Below are positions 7,902-15,606 of a DNA stretch of 44,234 nt, in pieces. The stretch is from an uncultured bacterium (lineage in GTDB: Bacteria > UBP6 > UBA1177), in contig CAJOFY010000037.1 in assembly GCA_905233945.1 (NCBI GenBank), positions 1 through 44,234 of the forward strand. The letters run 5' to 3'. A program made the translations under genes and the position numbers. Under the pieces are notes generated by a model. The model was not told the DNA's origin. It ran no database searches and saw only the letters and a program-made list of their open reading frames with translations. How positions within the stretch are numbered: the stretch's first letter is position 1; every line of letters begins with the position of its first letter.

Positions 7902-9842
7902 CTACCAGTTCAAAGCAAAATTGAATGTTCCGTCCATCGGGCTTGCGCCGAAGGAGACGTTGTATTTTTTCTTAACTTCTTTTTCTCCTTCAAATTCAAT
8001 GCTGTAGAATGTAATTCCGGTTGCAATAAGTGCGACTCCGACTCCGATTCCGGCGATTCCAAGAGCCATATAGGTTTTCCGCTTTTTGTCAGCATCCTGC
8101 GTCTTTTTGCGGAAATGAACCATTTCGTCATATTCAGTGCTTTGTTTGTATGAATCGAAATATTTGTCGCGGTCTTTTTTCGCTTTGCTCATGCCGTAAA
8201 GTGAGATTCCGCCGAGTGCGCCGATGACTACTCCGGCAACGAGTGTGGTTGATCCGGCAATCAGTCTTGTTCTGCGTCCTGCATCGTTGAGTTCTTTTTT
8301 GAATTTTTCTTCTTCGGTCAGTTCTTTCGGTTTTTCGGGTTCTTTGGGCTGTTCTTGAGCCTGCGGCTGTGCGTTTGCAGGTGCTTCCGCTGCGGCAGCC
8401 TTTTCTCCTGAACATGCTGCTTTGCGGCCAAGGTCGCACGCTTTTTTGAGATATGCCGCTTTTTCAGCATCGTTTGCTGCGTGTTTGAGGCCGTAAGTCT
8501 GGCAGTCCACTGCGGAATTGAGGTCGCATCTTTGTTTTCTTATTTCCTTGATTTTTGTGGTGAGTGCTTCGCTGTATGCGATTTCATTGTTGTAGACTGT
8601 AGCTTTTACGACTTCGGTTGTTCCGAAAGTTACGCCGAATTCATTCAGATAGTTCACTGCAAAAGCGGTTCTGTAGTTTACGGCAAGCGACTGATCGGCT
8701 TCTACTTTTTTCATTTCAGCCGTTTTTGCTTCGTATTTCTCAAGTTTTTCGAGGCATGCTCTCCAATCGGCAAGTCTCTGCGTCGCAGCTTGCAGGAACG
8801 GGTTTTTCTCGGTGATTTTCGTTATTTCTTCCCATGCGACAATCATTGCGCCGGGTGTCTTAACCTTTTCGGGCTGTTGTTCTTTGCCCACCATATCTTC
8901 AAACATTTTCAGCACTTTCTGGTCAGCGTTCAGAATATCCTGCTCGCTTACTGTGCCGAGAACAAAAGGTTTTATCACGTTGACGGGCTCATCCTGAAAA
9001 ACAAAAGTACGTTTAGCGAATTCGTCTGCTTTGCGTTTTTCTTCAGCTGCGAGTCTTGCTTTTTCTGCATCCTGAGCCGCTTTGATTTTGTTGACTTCTT
9101 CGCATCCCGGCTGGAATCTGAGTCCGCACGCTTTCTCAAAAAGCTCAAATCTTTCTTTTTCAGCCTGAGCGGAGACACCGCAGTCGAAGCAGTCTTTTCC
9201 TGAATTTTTCTCGCAGCGTTTCTGCTTTGTCTCCTTTATTTTTGCCTGAAAGTTCGCGTTCTGCGGAATTGCCGTCTTTTCAACAAGATTCAGAGTTTCC
9301 TGCGTTCCGAAAGAGAGACCGAATTCTTCAAGATGCTGCATGATAAGGTTTGTTTTCTGTTCGTCTGAGAGAAGCTTACTTGAAAGGAGCATTTTTATCT
9401 TGTTCAGACTTGCCTGATGTTTGTTGAAAAGGTCAACACAGTTTTTCCATTCGGCAAGTCGGGTCATAGCCGCCTGCAAAAAAGGATTCTGCTGCTGGAT
9501 TTTGGCAACTTCCGTCCATGCTTTGATTACAGAAGCCGGATCTTTGAAAGCATTCGCCTGTTGTTCTGCATTTACGGCGTTTTCGTAAAGTTTCAAAAGC
9601 TGCGGATTCAGGTTTATAAGGTCCGCATCGGCGATTTTCTGTGCTTCAAAAGGCTTGAGCGGAATTTCAATAAGTTCTTCCGCGAAACTGTATGATTTCG
9701 CAACAACGGTTTTCGGTTTTGCGGCTTGCTGCTGCGCCTGTACTGCTTGCGGTTGCGCTGCTGGCTGTTGGTTCTGCGCTGATGCGCCGTAAAGCGATAT
9801 ACCGCTGAAAATCAAAGTGAAAACGAGAAAAAGTTTGTGCAT
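7902..9842 (-). CDS. secreted/envelope protein with two tandem helical domains and a C-terminal membrane hairpin
   Basis: 646 residues from ATG 9842 (AGGAGA upstream, then a signal peptide ending near YGASA). A Gln/Ala-rich linker precedes two homologous ~200-residue domains; compare KDPASVIKAWTEVAKIQQQN and NPFLQAAMTRLAEWKNC in the first with TPGAMIVAWEEITKITEKN and NPFLQAATQRLADWRAC in the second. Each ends in a Sel1-like Cys motif (ELFEKACGLRFQPGC, AYLKKACDLGRKAAC). A Pro/Glu linker follows, then two hydrophobic segments around 555-580 and 610-635, and a terminal stretch ending in NFALNW. This domain order resembles envelope proteins of myxobacterial type, but I do not recognise a named family. 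Expression is probably controlled from 9881-9924 by the divergent Xre gene. Confidence 0.65.
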   Translation of the reverse strand: MHKLFLVFTLIFSGISLYGASAQNQQPAAQPQAVQAQQQAAKPKTVVAKSYSFAEELIEIPLKPFEAQKIADADLINLNPQLLKLYENAVNAEQQANAFKDPASVIKAWTEVAKIQQQNPFLQAAMTRLAEWKNCVDLFNKHQASLNKIKMLLSSKLLSDEQKTNLIMQHLEEFGLSFGTQETLNLVEKTAIPQNANFQAKIKETKQKRCEKNSGKDCFDCGVSAQAEKERFELFEKACGLRFQPGCEEVNKIKAAQDAEKARLAAEEKRKADEFAKRTFVFQDEPVNVIKPFVLGTVSEQDILNADQKVLKMFEDMVGKEQQPEKVKTPGAMIVAWEEITKITEKNPFLQAATQRLADWRACLEKLEKYEAKTAEMKKVEADQSLAVNYRTAFAVNYLNEFGVTFGTTEVVKATVYNNEIAYSEALTTKIKEIRKQRCDLNSAVDCQTYGLKHAANDAEKAAYLKKACDLGRKAACSGEKAAAAEAPANAQPQAQEQPKEPEKPKELTEEEKFKKELNDAGRRTRLIAGSTTLVAGVVIGALGGISLYGMSKAKKDRDKYFDSYKQSTEYDEMVHFRKKTQDADKKRKTYMALGIAGIGVGVALIATGITFYSIEFEGEKEVKKKYNVSFGASPMDGTFNFALNW

Positions 9843-9874
9843 TGGTTGTCTCCTAAAACAAACAAAAAACTGCA

Positions 9875-9908
9875 TTTCTATAGCCATATGGCTACAAAAA
9901 TCAATTTT
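9875..9908 (-). promoter_or_regulatory. leftward promoter of the 646-residue gene
   Basis: On the minus strand TTGATT is followed after 16 bp by TATAGA. The 14-bp palindrome at 9881-9894 occupies the spacer and the edge of the -10, so a bound protein would block RNA polymerase. Confidence 0.55.
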
Positions 9909-9924
9909 TATAGCCAAAAGGTTA
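9881..9924. promoter_or_regulatory. paired operator-like dyads
   Basis: TAGCCATATGGCTA (9881-9894) is a perfect palindrome. TAGCCAAAAGGTTA (9911-9924) is an imperfect copy exactly 30 bp further on, about three helical turns, so both face the same side of the DNA. They sit between the divergent envelope gene and the small Xre gene and are the obvious candidate sites for that regulator. Confidence 0.6.
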
Positions 9925-9979
9925 TAAAATTATCGTCTGCTATCGTTTAAAAATCACAAACCTTTTGCGGAGTCGTCCT

Positions 9980-10219
9980 TTGGATCTCAAAACAGCATTC
10001 GCATTGACTATCAAGGAAATCAGAAAGGAAAAAAAGCTTTCTCAGGAACAGGTCGCGAACCGCTGTTTTTGCCAGACCGTGATTATCGGACGCCTTGAAA
10101 CCGCGCAGAGGGAACCCAAGATCTCAACAATTTTCAAAATCGCGAACGCGCTGGAAGTTTCCCCCGACTATTTAGTGAAAAAAGTGGAAGAAAAACTGAA
10201 CAGCGCGCCTCAGGAATAA
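9980..10219 (+). CDS. small Xre-family HTH regulator
   Basis: 79 residues, nearly all a helix-turn-helix of the Xre/Cro type: AFALTIKEIRKEKKLSQEQV, then a recognition-helix region (CFCQTVIIGRLETAQREPKI) and a TIFKIANALEVSPDYLVKK end. I place the start at TTG 9980 because GGAG lies seven bases upstream (9969-9972); the earlier TTG at 9965 has no site. There is no second domain, so it is likely a simple dimeric repressor. It is divergent from the envelope gene at 7902-9842, with two dyads between the two starts, and probably represses that gene and itself. Confidence 0.8.
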   Translation: MDLKTAFALTIKEIRKEKKLSQEQVANRCFCQTVIIGRLETAQREPKISTIFKIANALEVSPDYLVKKVEEKLNSAPQE

Positions 10220-10249
10220 TTTGCCGCGCTCCGACATGAAATAAACCGG

Positions 10250-10277
10250 TTGAAAATATTTGATTTTGTGATATAAT
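10250..10277 (+). promoter_or_regulatory. promoter of the vapB-like gene
   Basis: TTGAAA (10250-10255), 16-bp spacer, TATAAT (10272-10277). The region 10224-10305 is an inverted diverged repeat of 41-121 at the left end of the window. Confidence 0.65.
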
Positions 10278-10303
10278 TAGCGGCTTTTTGAATGGAGGCT
10301 ACT

Positions 10304-10507
10304 ATGGCAGAAACGCTTATGCGGATGTATGAAACAATGTCCGAAGCTGAACAGAAGGAATTGTATGATTTTGCGCTTTTCCTGCTTTCCCGCAATGAGG
10401 AAAAAGAGAAACCTAAAAAATCCATGTACGGAGTTTGGAAAAACGAGCATTTTTATATGGCTCCTGATTTTGACGATCCTGTGGAAGATTTCGCGGAGTA
10501 TATGTAA
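10304..10507 (+). CDS. VapB-type antitoxin (DUF2281-like)
   Basis: 67 residues from ATG 10304; GGAGG at 10294-10298 sets this start rather than the ATG at 10292. The N-terminal half is helical (AETLMRMYETMSEAEQKELY, DFALFLLSR), typical of the short DUF2281-like antitoxins. The C-terminal half (KSMYGVWKNEHFYMAPDFDD, PVEDFAEYM) is the acidic, aromatic tail that wraps a PIN toxin. Its stop overlaps the ATG of the vapC remnant (TAATG), the usual antitoxin-toxin coupling. With the toxin destroyed, it is an orphan antitoxin that could still neutralise related toxins. Confidence 0.75.
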   Translation: MAETLMRMYETMSEAEQKELYDFALFLLSRNEEKEKPKKSMYGVWKNEHFYMAPDFDDPVEDFAEYM

Positions 10508-10633
10508 TGAAATATCTGCTCGACACTCACACAATTCTCTGGTATCTTGATTTCACAAGCAATCGAAAACAATCTGACGATCATCACTCACGATGATAAA
10601 ATTTCACTGTACGATGTAGAAACTGTGTGGTAA
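10507..10633 (+). pseudogene. gutted VapC (PIN-domain toxin) remnant
   Basis: It starts MKYLLDTHTILWYL, the classic PIN N-terminus with the first catalytic Asp. After only about 14 codons it joins, out of frame, to the C-terminal end LISQAIENNLTIITHDDKIS followed by LYDVETVW-stop. Around 80 middle codons with the other acidic residues are missing, so the ribonuclease must be inactive. The antitoxin partner upstream is intact. Confidence 0.8.
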
Positions 10634-10710
10634 CGGTTTCTATGAAGGCGAGCCGCCCGCGCTCCGAAAAAAAGCAATTTGCATTTTTTGCAAATTTGGT
10701 ATCGCAAATT

Positions 10711-10725
10711 GCAACTTCAAGTTGC
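10711..10725. repeat. GCAACTT palindrome
   Basis: GCAACTT-C-AAGTTGC, perfect 7-bp arms, just before the RhuM scrap. The CAAATTG and ACTTCAAGTT words recur near 17205-17224. Function unclear. Confidence 0.4.
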
Positions 10726-10744
10726 TAACCTCCTCGAATTACAT

Positions 10745-10891
10745 ATGGTTAAAATTCAACTTGTCGAACTTTATCAAAGCAGCAAGGCAAATATCAGCGA
10801 GCATATCAGGCACATTTTTGAGGAAGGTGAACTTGATGAAAATTCAGTTGTTCGGAAATTCCGAACAGTTCAAAAAGCGCGATTCCATTTT
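10745..10891 (+). pseudogene. RhuM-family fragment
   Basis: About 48 codons read MVKIQLVELYQSSKANISEH followed by IRHIFEEGELDENSVVRKF. This matches the N-terminal DNA-binding part of RhuM-type virulence/phage regulators, where it normally reads like QLAELFQ...ISRHIKNIFEEGEL. The family is usually over 300 residues, so only the front is left and it ends just before mnmA. It is another remnant of island genes. Confidence 0.6.
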
Positions 10892-10916
10892 TGAACTGCT
10901 TCGAAAGTGTAATAAA

Positions 10917-12005
10917 TCAAAACCCTTTTTCTATGATTCCGCCGCCCTGAAGGATCCCGTCTTCGCGGTAAATTGCGACTGCCTGACCGGGAGTTACCGA
11001 AAGCTGCGGCGTTTCAAAAACGACTTTGAATCTGCCGCTATCCAGGATCGAAACTGTGGCAGGGCACTCTTTGTGTTTCTGTCTTATTTTGACCAATGCT
11101 TTGAATTCATTAGGATTTTCTATATCATCAAGCAAGTTGAGTTCCGCTCCTTCAAGCCCGCTTGAGAATAAATGCTCCTTTTCGGTGACAACGATCTCAT
11201 TCTTTCCGGCATCGATTCTGAGGACAAAAAGCGGTTTCGGATTGCTGATCCCGAGCCCTTTGCGCTGACCTATGGTGTAGTGGATTATTCCTTTGTGACG
11301 GCCCAGGATTTTGCCGTTTTCGTCAACGATATTGCCCTCTTTCACAACTTCGTCGTCAAAAAGAACAGCGTGGTTTCCGCCCATAAAATCCTGACTTTCC
11401 TCTTTTTCGGCAACGGGAAGATTGAACTTTCTCGCCGTTTCGCGCACTTCGTCTTTCGTCATGTTTCCGAGCGGAAAAATGATGTGCGGAAGCCATTCGC
11501 GGCGCAGCATTTGCAGAAAATAGCTCTGGTCTTTCGCCGTATTCAACGCTTTCGCAAGGAAAAACTTTCCGTTTTCTTCAATAATTCTCGCATAATGGCC
11601 TGTTGCAAAAAGATCGATCCCAAGCTCAGCCCTCGCCTTTTCGAAAAGAAGCCCGAACTTCATTTTGAAATTGCATCTCACACACGGATTCGGCGTTCTG
11701 CCGCACATGTATTCGTGCTTGAAATACGAAATGATGTTTTCGCGGTATGCCTCGCTCAGATCAAAAACTTTGTAAGGAATATCAAGCACTTTTGCGATTT
11801 CTTCGACCGCTTCCAGGCTTTCTCCCTCGCAAGGCCCGTAGCATGAATCGGGCATCGGCCCCTCGACATGAAGCGAACCGTCCCAGTTAGACATCGTGAC
11901 TCCGACGACATCGTACCCCTGCTGCTTGAGAAGTGCCGCTGCAACAGCAGAATCGACTCCGCCGCTTAAGCCCACAGCGATTTTTCCTTTGAACGCTGAA
12001 CCCAT
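10917..12005 (-). CDS. mnmA: tRNA-specific 2-thiouridylase MnmA
   Basis: 362 residues from ATG 12005 (AAGGAG six bases upstream). It makes the 2-thio group of the wobble uridine in Lys, Glu and Gln tRNAs using ATP and relayed sulfur. The PP-loop SGGVDSA is at 14-20. Other family motifs are PNPCVRCNFKMKFG, LFATGHYARI, KDQSYFLQMLRREWLPHIIF and PLGNMTKDEVRETARKFNLP. It belongs to the MnmA branch with a CxxC in the NPCVRC motif. The second catalytic Cys found in E. coli MnmA (in the GICFIG motif) is absent; here that position reads ESQDFMGGN. This branch may therefore use an Fe-S or otherwise different sulfur-transfer route. Confidence 0.92.
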   Translation of the reverse strand: MGSAFKGKIAVGLSGGVDSAVAAALLKQQGYDVVGVTMSNWDGSLHVEGPMPDSCYGPCEGESLEAVEEIAKVLDIPYKVFDLSEAYRENIISYFKHEYMCGRTPNPCVRCNFKMKFGLLFEKARAELGIDLFATGHYARIIEENGKFFLAKALNTAKDQSYFLQMLRREWLPHIIFPLGNMTKDEVRETARKFNLPVAEKEESQDFMGGNHAVLFDDEVVKEGNIVDENGKILGRHKGIIHYTIGQRKGLGISNPKPLFVLRIDAGKNEIVVTEKEHLFSSGLEGAELNLLDDIENPNEFKALVKIRQKHKECPATVSILDSGRFKVVFETPQLSVTPGQAVAIYREDGILQGGGIIEKGF

Positions 12006-12161
12006 ATTTATCTCCTTTTTCAACTCTTCAAACACGAAAGCTAATATATTTACACTTCAACCTCTGTCCAGTTTTTGATTACTACTATATTTTTACGCTG
12101 AATCTTGCTTTACCGCCTGTTTTTCCTAAAATCGCGTGTTTTGATTTGTTTTGAGGGAAAA

Positions 12162-12452
12162 ATGAGAAAATTTGCGGTTGTTTTCTTTCTGATCCTGTTG
12201 TCGTTGCAGCTTGCCGCCTATGAGGTGTGGCCTGCGTGCTACGACAAGCAGTGCAAAAGCAGCGACGACTGCTGCGCCGGCGCGAAATGTCTGCCGTGGA
12301 TAGCGAAAATGCATCCGAAAATAAAAGAGACCGGTTACTGCGTCATCGAAGGGTGCAAGGAAGGTGACGACTCCACATGCCCGAAAGAGCATATCTGCCT
12401 TAAATCGGTGAAAGGAAGTTTCTGCGTGAAGAAAATTCCTGATAAAAAATAA
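12162..12452 (+). CDS. secreted 10-cysteine small protein
   Basis: 96 residues from ATG 12162 (GAGGGA upstream). It begins with a clear signal peptide (MRKFAVVFFLILLSLQLAAY). The mature ~75 residues hold ten cysteines (PACYDKQCKSSDDCCAGAKC, then YCVIEGC, DDSTCPKEHIC, SFCVKK), an arrangement like small knottin-like or Dickkopf/colipase-style disulfide folds. No family is recognised with confidence. A thioredoxin-like lipoprotein gene follows 14 bp downstream and probably shares the transcript, so oxidative folding or reduction of this protein is a natural guess. Role otherwise unknown. Confidence 0.7.
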   Translation: MRKFAVVFFLILLSLQLAAYEVWPACYDKQCKSSDDCCAGAKCLPWIAKMHPKIKETGYCVIEGCKEGDDSTCPKEHICLKSVKGSFCVKKIPDKK

Positions 12453-12466
12453 CTTGGGAGAAAAAA

Positions 12467-13057
12467 ATGAAAAAAATCGTGCTTTTAGCTTTTGTTTTTA
12501 TGTTTTTTATTGCCTGCAACGAGGCTAAAAAAGAGGCTCCTGCCGCTGAAAAAGCTGAGCCGGTGAAACCTGCGGAAACGGCGAAAACCGAGGATGATAT
12601 CGAAGTCAAAGGGCTCGAAAACGAGATTATCGGTGAAGATTTCGACAAAGGAAAAAACATCCACGCGTTTGAAATGGTTTCGATAAAAAGCGGCGAGAAG
12701 GTAAAATTCGCTGATTTCAAAGGGAAAAAAATCCTCGTCGATTTCTGGGCAAGCTGGTGTGAGCCATGCATAGCGATGTTTCCCGAGCTCAACAAGCTCA
12801 AAGCGGAGTATGAAGACGGAAAAAAGACGCTGAAAATCCTTTCGGTAAGCGTTGATCCTATGCCGGGAAAGATCAAAAAGATCATCGCCGACAAAAACGC
12901 ACAGTTCGATGTCCTTCAGGCACCGGAATCGCTTGCGGAATCGGGCGTAATCATGCCTTACATGGTTCTTGCCGACGAAAACGGGAAAGTTATAGAGACG
13001 ATTTCCGGCAAACATACCTACGAAGAGTTCGAAAAAATCGTAAACAGCGGAAAATAA
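12467..13057 (+). CDS. TlpA-like thioredoxin-fold lipoprotein
   Basis: 196 residues. Signal peptide with lipobox FIAC (Cys17), then an Ala/Glu/Lys/Pro linker to about residue 60. The thioredoxin domain carries the redox motif WCEPC at 97-101 (FWASWCEPCIAMFPELNKLK) and a cis-Pro loop (VIMPYMVLAD). Family members reduce or isomerise disulfides of exported proteins, or serve cytochrome maturation; no cytochrome gene is nearby. Placement directly after a disulfide-rich secreted protein suggests a periplasmic thiol-redox partner. AGACTTGGGAGA-like ribosome site upstream of ATG (GGGAG). Confidence 0.85.
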   Translation: MKKIVLLAFVFMFFIACNEAKKEAPAAEKAEPVKPAETAKTEDDIEVKGLENEIIGEDFDKGKNIHAFEMVSIKSGEKVKFADFKGKKILVDFWASWCEPCIAMFPELNKLKAEYEDGKKTLKILSVSVDPMPGKIKKIIADKNAQFDVLQAPESLAESGVIMPYMVLADENGKVIETISGKHTYEEFEKIVNSGK

Positions 13058-13132
13058 CTTGTTTTATGCTCGATTTTGTGCGATTTATTCAGGCAGTTTG
13101 GCTGTTTTAACAATTTCAGATAGGAGAATGAC

Positions 13133-14254
13133 ATGGTAAAAGTCGGTGACAACATCAAAGCTATTTCCCCTTACAAACCCGGTAAACCTATTTCGGAAGT
13201 CGAAAGGGAACTCGGTCTTACTTCCGCAATCAAGCTTGCGAGCAACGAAAACCCGACAGGTATCAGCCCGAAAGTGCGCGAGGCTCTCATCAACGCAGTT
13301 TCGGAGCTTAACTACTACCCGGACGGCAACGCATACTACCTCAAAAACGCGATCGTCGACTACCACAAAACAAAAGGCGAAGAGATAAAATTCGAAGAAG
13401 TTTTTGTCGGAAACGGCTCGAACGAAGTCATTGACATCGCGATCAGGACCCTCATCAAAGGCGACGAGGAAGTAGTTCTTTCGGAGCAGGGATTTGTCGC
13501 ATACGAACTCATTCTCAAGGCTGCCGACATCAAAATGAACCTTGTTCCGCAGACCAAAGACCACGTTGTCGATATCGACGGGCTCATCGCGGCTGTAACG
13601 CCAAAAACAAAGATGATCTGCCTAATCAACCCGAACAACCCGACCGGAACATACTACCCGAAAGCTCAGTTCGAAAAACTTCTCAAAGCTGTTCCGCAGG
13701 AAGTCATTCTCGTTGTTGACGAGGCTTACTTCGATTTCGCCGATGCTCCCGATTATCCGAACGGTTTCAACTACAGAAACATGCACCCGAACATGATCAT
13801 CTGCAGAACGCTTTCAAAGGCTTTCGGACTCAGCGGAATCAGGCTGGGTTATGCGATTTCGACTGCCGAGATCGTTGACTATATGAACCGCGTCAGAGAG
13901 CCTTTCAACACGAACCTGCTCGCTCAGGTCGCAGGAATCGCCGCTTTCAAGGATACCGATTACCTGAAAAACGCGATCAAAGTCAACAAAGAAGGGAAGG
14001 AGTATCTCTACAAGGAATTTACGAGACTCGGAATCGAATACCTCCCGACACAGGGCAACTTCATGCTCTTCAAAGTAGGCGAAGAGACGACTTCAGGCCG
14101 CGACTGCTACGACTATCTGCTTCACAAAGGCGTAATCGTCCGTCCGGTCGCAAACTACGGTTTCCCGAATTGGCTCAGACTTTCGATCGGTCTCAAGGAT
14201 CAGAACGAGACTTTCATCAAATATTTTGAGGAGTTTTTAGGCAAAATCCGCTGA
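13133..14254 (+). CDS. hisC: histidinol-phosphate aminotransferase
   Basis: 373 residues. PLP enzyme of fold type I that converts imidazole-acetol phosphate and glutamate to histidinol phosphate. Visible features are LASNENPTGISPKVREAL near the N-terminus, LNYYPDGNAYYLK, the VFVGNGSNEVIDI cofactor loop, NPNNPTGTYYP, DEAYFDFAD, and the PLP-binding Lys229 in TLSKAFGLSGIRLGY. Length is normal for the family. No other his genes are adjacent. Related aminotransferases can also act on aromatic substrates, so broader activity is possible. AGGAGA precedes the ATG. Confidence 0.92.
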   Translation: MVKVGDNIKAISPYKPGKPISEVERELGLTSAIKLASNENPTGISPKVREALINAVSELNYYPDGNAYYLKNAIVDYHKTKGEEIKFEEVFVGNGSNEVIDIAIRTLIKGDEEVVLSEQGFVAYELILKAADIKMNLVPQTKDHVVDIDGLIAAVTPKTKMICLINPNNPTGTYYPKAQFEKLLKAVPQEVILVVDEAYFDFADAPDYPNGFNYRNMHPNMIICRTLSKAFGLSGIRLGYAISTAEIVDYMNRVREPFNTNLLAQVAGIAAFKDTDYLKNAIKVNKEGKEYLYKEFTRLGIEYLPTQGNFMLFKVGEETTSGRDCYDYLLHKGVIVRPVANYGFPNWLRLSIGLKDQNETFIKYFEEFLGKIR

Positions 14255-14300
14255 TTCAGGCAGATAAAAAGCCGATTTTTGGATATTTTTGGAGTCAGAT

Positions 14301-15569
14301 ATGCAAGCTTGGATTGAAGAAAGCCTTAAAAACGGCGAGTTGTTTTTCTATATCGTGCCGGTAGTTCTGCTGGTTCTGCTTTTGATCGTTATTTTCTGGC
14401 CTGATAAAAAGAAGGCAAAAAAGGAAGAACCGGAAGAAGACGAAATCGACAAACTCATAAAAGCGGACAAAAAACTGAAAGCTGAAATCGAGCCGGTTGA
14501 CGAAAAGCCGGAAGAGCCGCCTTTCAAAGAGGTCGGTTCTGAAATTCCTCTTTTTGAAGAACCAAAACCCGAACCTGAAACGCCGGTCGAACCTGAACCA
14601 GAACCTATAGAGACGTTTCCTGAAACGTCTCCTAAACCCGAACAATCAACGGAACCAGAACCCGAAAAACCCGCCGCAACAATAAAAAGCGGTCTCGAAA
14701 AAACGAGAAAAGGCGGTTTTATGTCGCGTCTCATCGGTCTTTTCAGAAACAATGTCGTTGACGACGATCTGATTGAGGAGCTTGAGGAGATCCTTTACAC
14801 CGCCGATATGGGTGTGGCGACGGTTTCATGGCTTATGGATCTCGTCAACAAAAACCGCTCGCAGTTCAAAAGCGGCGATGATGTGAAACTTTTCCTAAAA
14901 GAAAAAATCCGCGAAGTTCTTGTCCAGACTTACAAACCTTTCCCTGAACTTACCGAAAAACCGACAGTTTTTCTCATGGTCGGCGTAAACGGTGCGGGAA
15001 AAACGACAACGATAGGCAAACTTGCGCACAAATTCATCGCTCAGGGCAAAGTTCCCGTTCTTGCTGCCGGTGACACTTTCCGTGCGGCGGCGGTCGAGCA
15101 GCTTAAAGTCTGGGGCGAGCGCAACAACTGCACTGTTATCAGTGACAAAGACGGTGCAGATCCGGCATCGGTCGCTTTCAACGCGGTAAACAGCGCTGTC
15201 AGCAAAGGGGCAGACGTTCTTCTTGTCGATACGGCAGGAAGGCTTCAGAACCGCGTAAACCTTATGGAAGAGCTTATCAAGATAAACCGCGTAATCGGCA
15301 AGGCGAAAGAAGGCGCGCCGCATGAAACGATAATCGTGATCGACGCGAACAACGGCCAGAACGCGCTCACTCAGGCGAAACAGTTCAGCGAGGCTGTGAA
15401 AGTTACGGGAATCATCGTCACGAAACTTGACGGCAGCGCGAAAGGAGGAGTTCTTATCGGCATAGCAAAAGAACTTGGTCTTCCGGTTTATCTTGTCGGA
15501 GTGGGTGAAAAAATCGAAGATCTCAGACCCTTCGATCCGAATGAGTTTGTTGACGCACTTTTTGAATAA
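14301..15569 (+). CDS. ftsY: signal recognition particle receptor FtsY, membrane-anchored
   Basis: 422 residues from ATG 14301 (GGAG six bases upstream; the TTG at 14289 overlaps it). FtsY docks SRP-ribosome complexes at the inner membrane. It has a true transmembrane helix at about 15-34 (FFYIVPVVLLVLLLIVIFWP), then an acidic Pro/Glu-rich A domain to about 135, then the NG GTPase. GTPase motifs are GVNGAGKTT (about 228-236), DTAGR (about 310) and TKLDG (about 374). The A domain contains an absorbed palindromic repeat coding for roughly residues 104-111. Downstream pfk starts 37 bp on; hisC precedes it. Confidence 0.93.
   Translation: MQAWIEESLKNGELFFYIVPVVLLVLLLIVIFWPDKKKAKKEEPEEDEIDKLIKADKKLKAEIEPVDEKPEEPPFKEVGSEIPLFEEPKPEPETPVEPEPEPIETFPETSPKPEQSTEPEPEKPAATIKSGLEKTRKGGFMSRLIGLFRNNVVDDDLIEELEEILYTADMGVATVSWLMDLVNKNRSQFKSGDDVKLFLKEKIREVLVQTYKPFPELTEKPTVFLMVGVNGAGKTTTIGKLAHKFIAQGKVPVLAAGDTFRAAAVEQLKVWGERNNCTVISDKDGADPASVAFNAVNSAVSKGADVLLVDTAGRLQNRVNLMEELIKINRVIGKAKEGAPHETIIVIDANNGQNALTQAKQFSEAVKVTGIIVTKLDGSAKGGVLIGIAKELGLPVYLVGVGEKIEDLRPFDPNEFVDALFE
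14610..14631. repeat. GAGACGTTTC palindrome inside ftsY
   Basis: GAGACGTTTC-CT-GAAACGTCTC, perfect 10-bp arms, lying within the coding region for the acidic linker of FtsY. It is the same palindrome family as 3186-3206. It reads in frame as part of IETFPETS, so the insertion did not break the gene. Confidence 0.75.
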
Positions 15570-15606
15570 TGGCTTAATTTTATTGGATAATTTGTGAGGT
15601 GAAACC

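Noticed and set aside
10679-11165. Rightward frames running into mnmA
   Set aside because: Only the 10745-10891 part resembles a known family (RhuM); the rest is antisense to mnmA.
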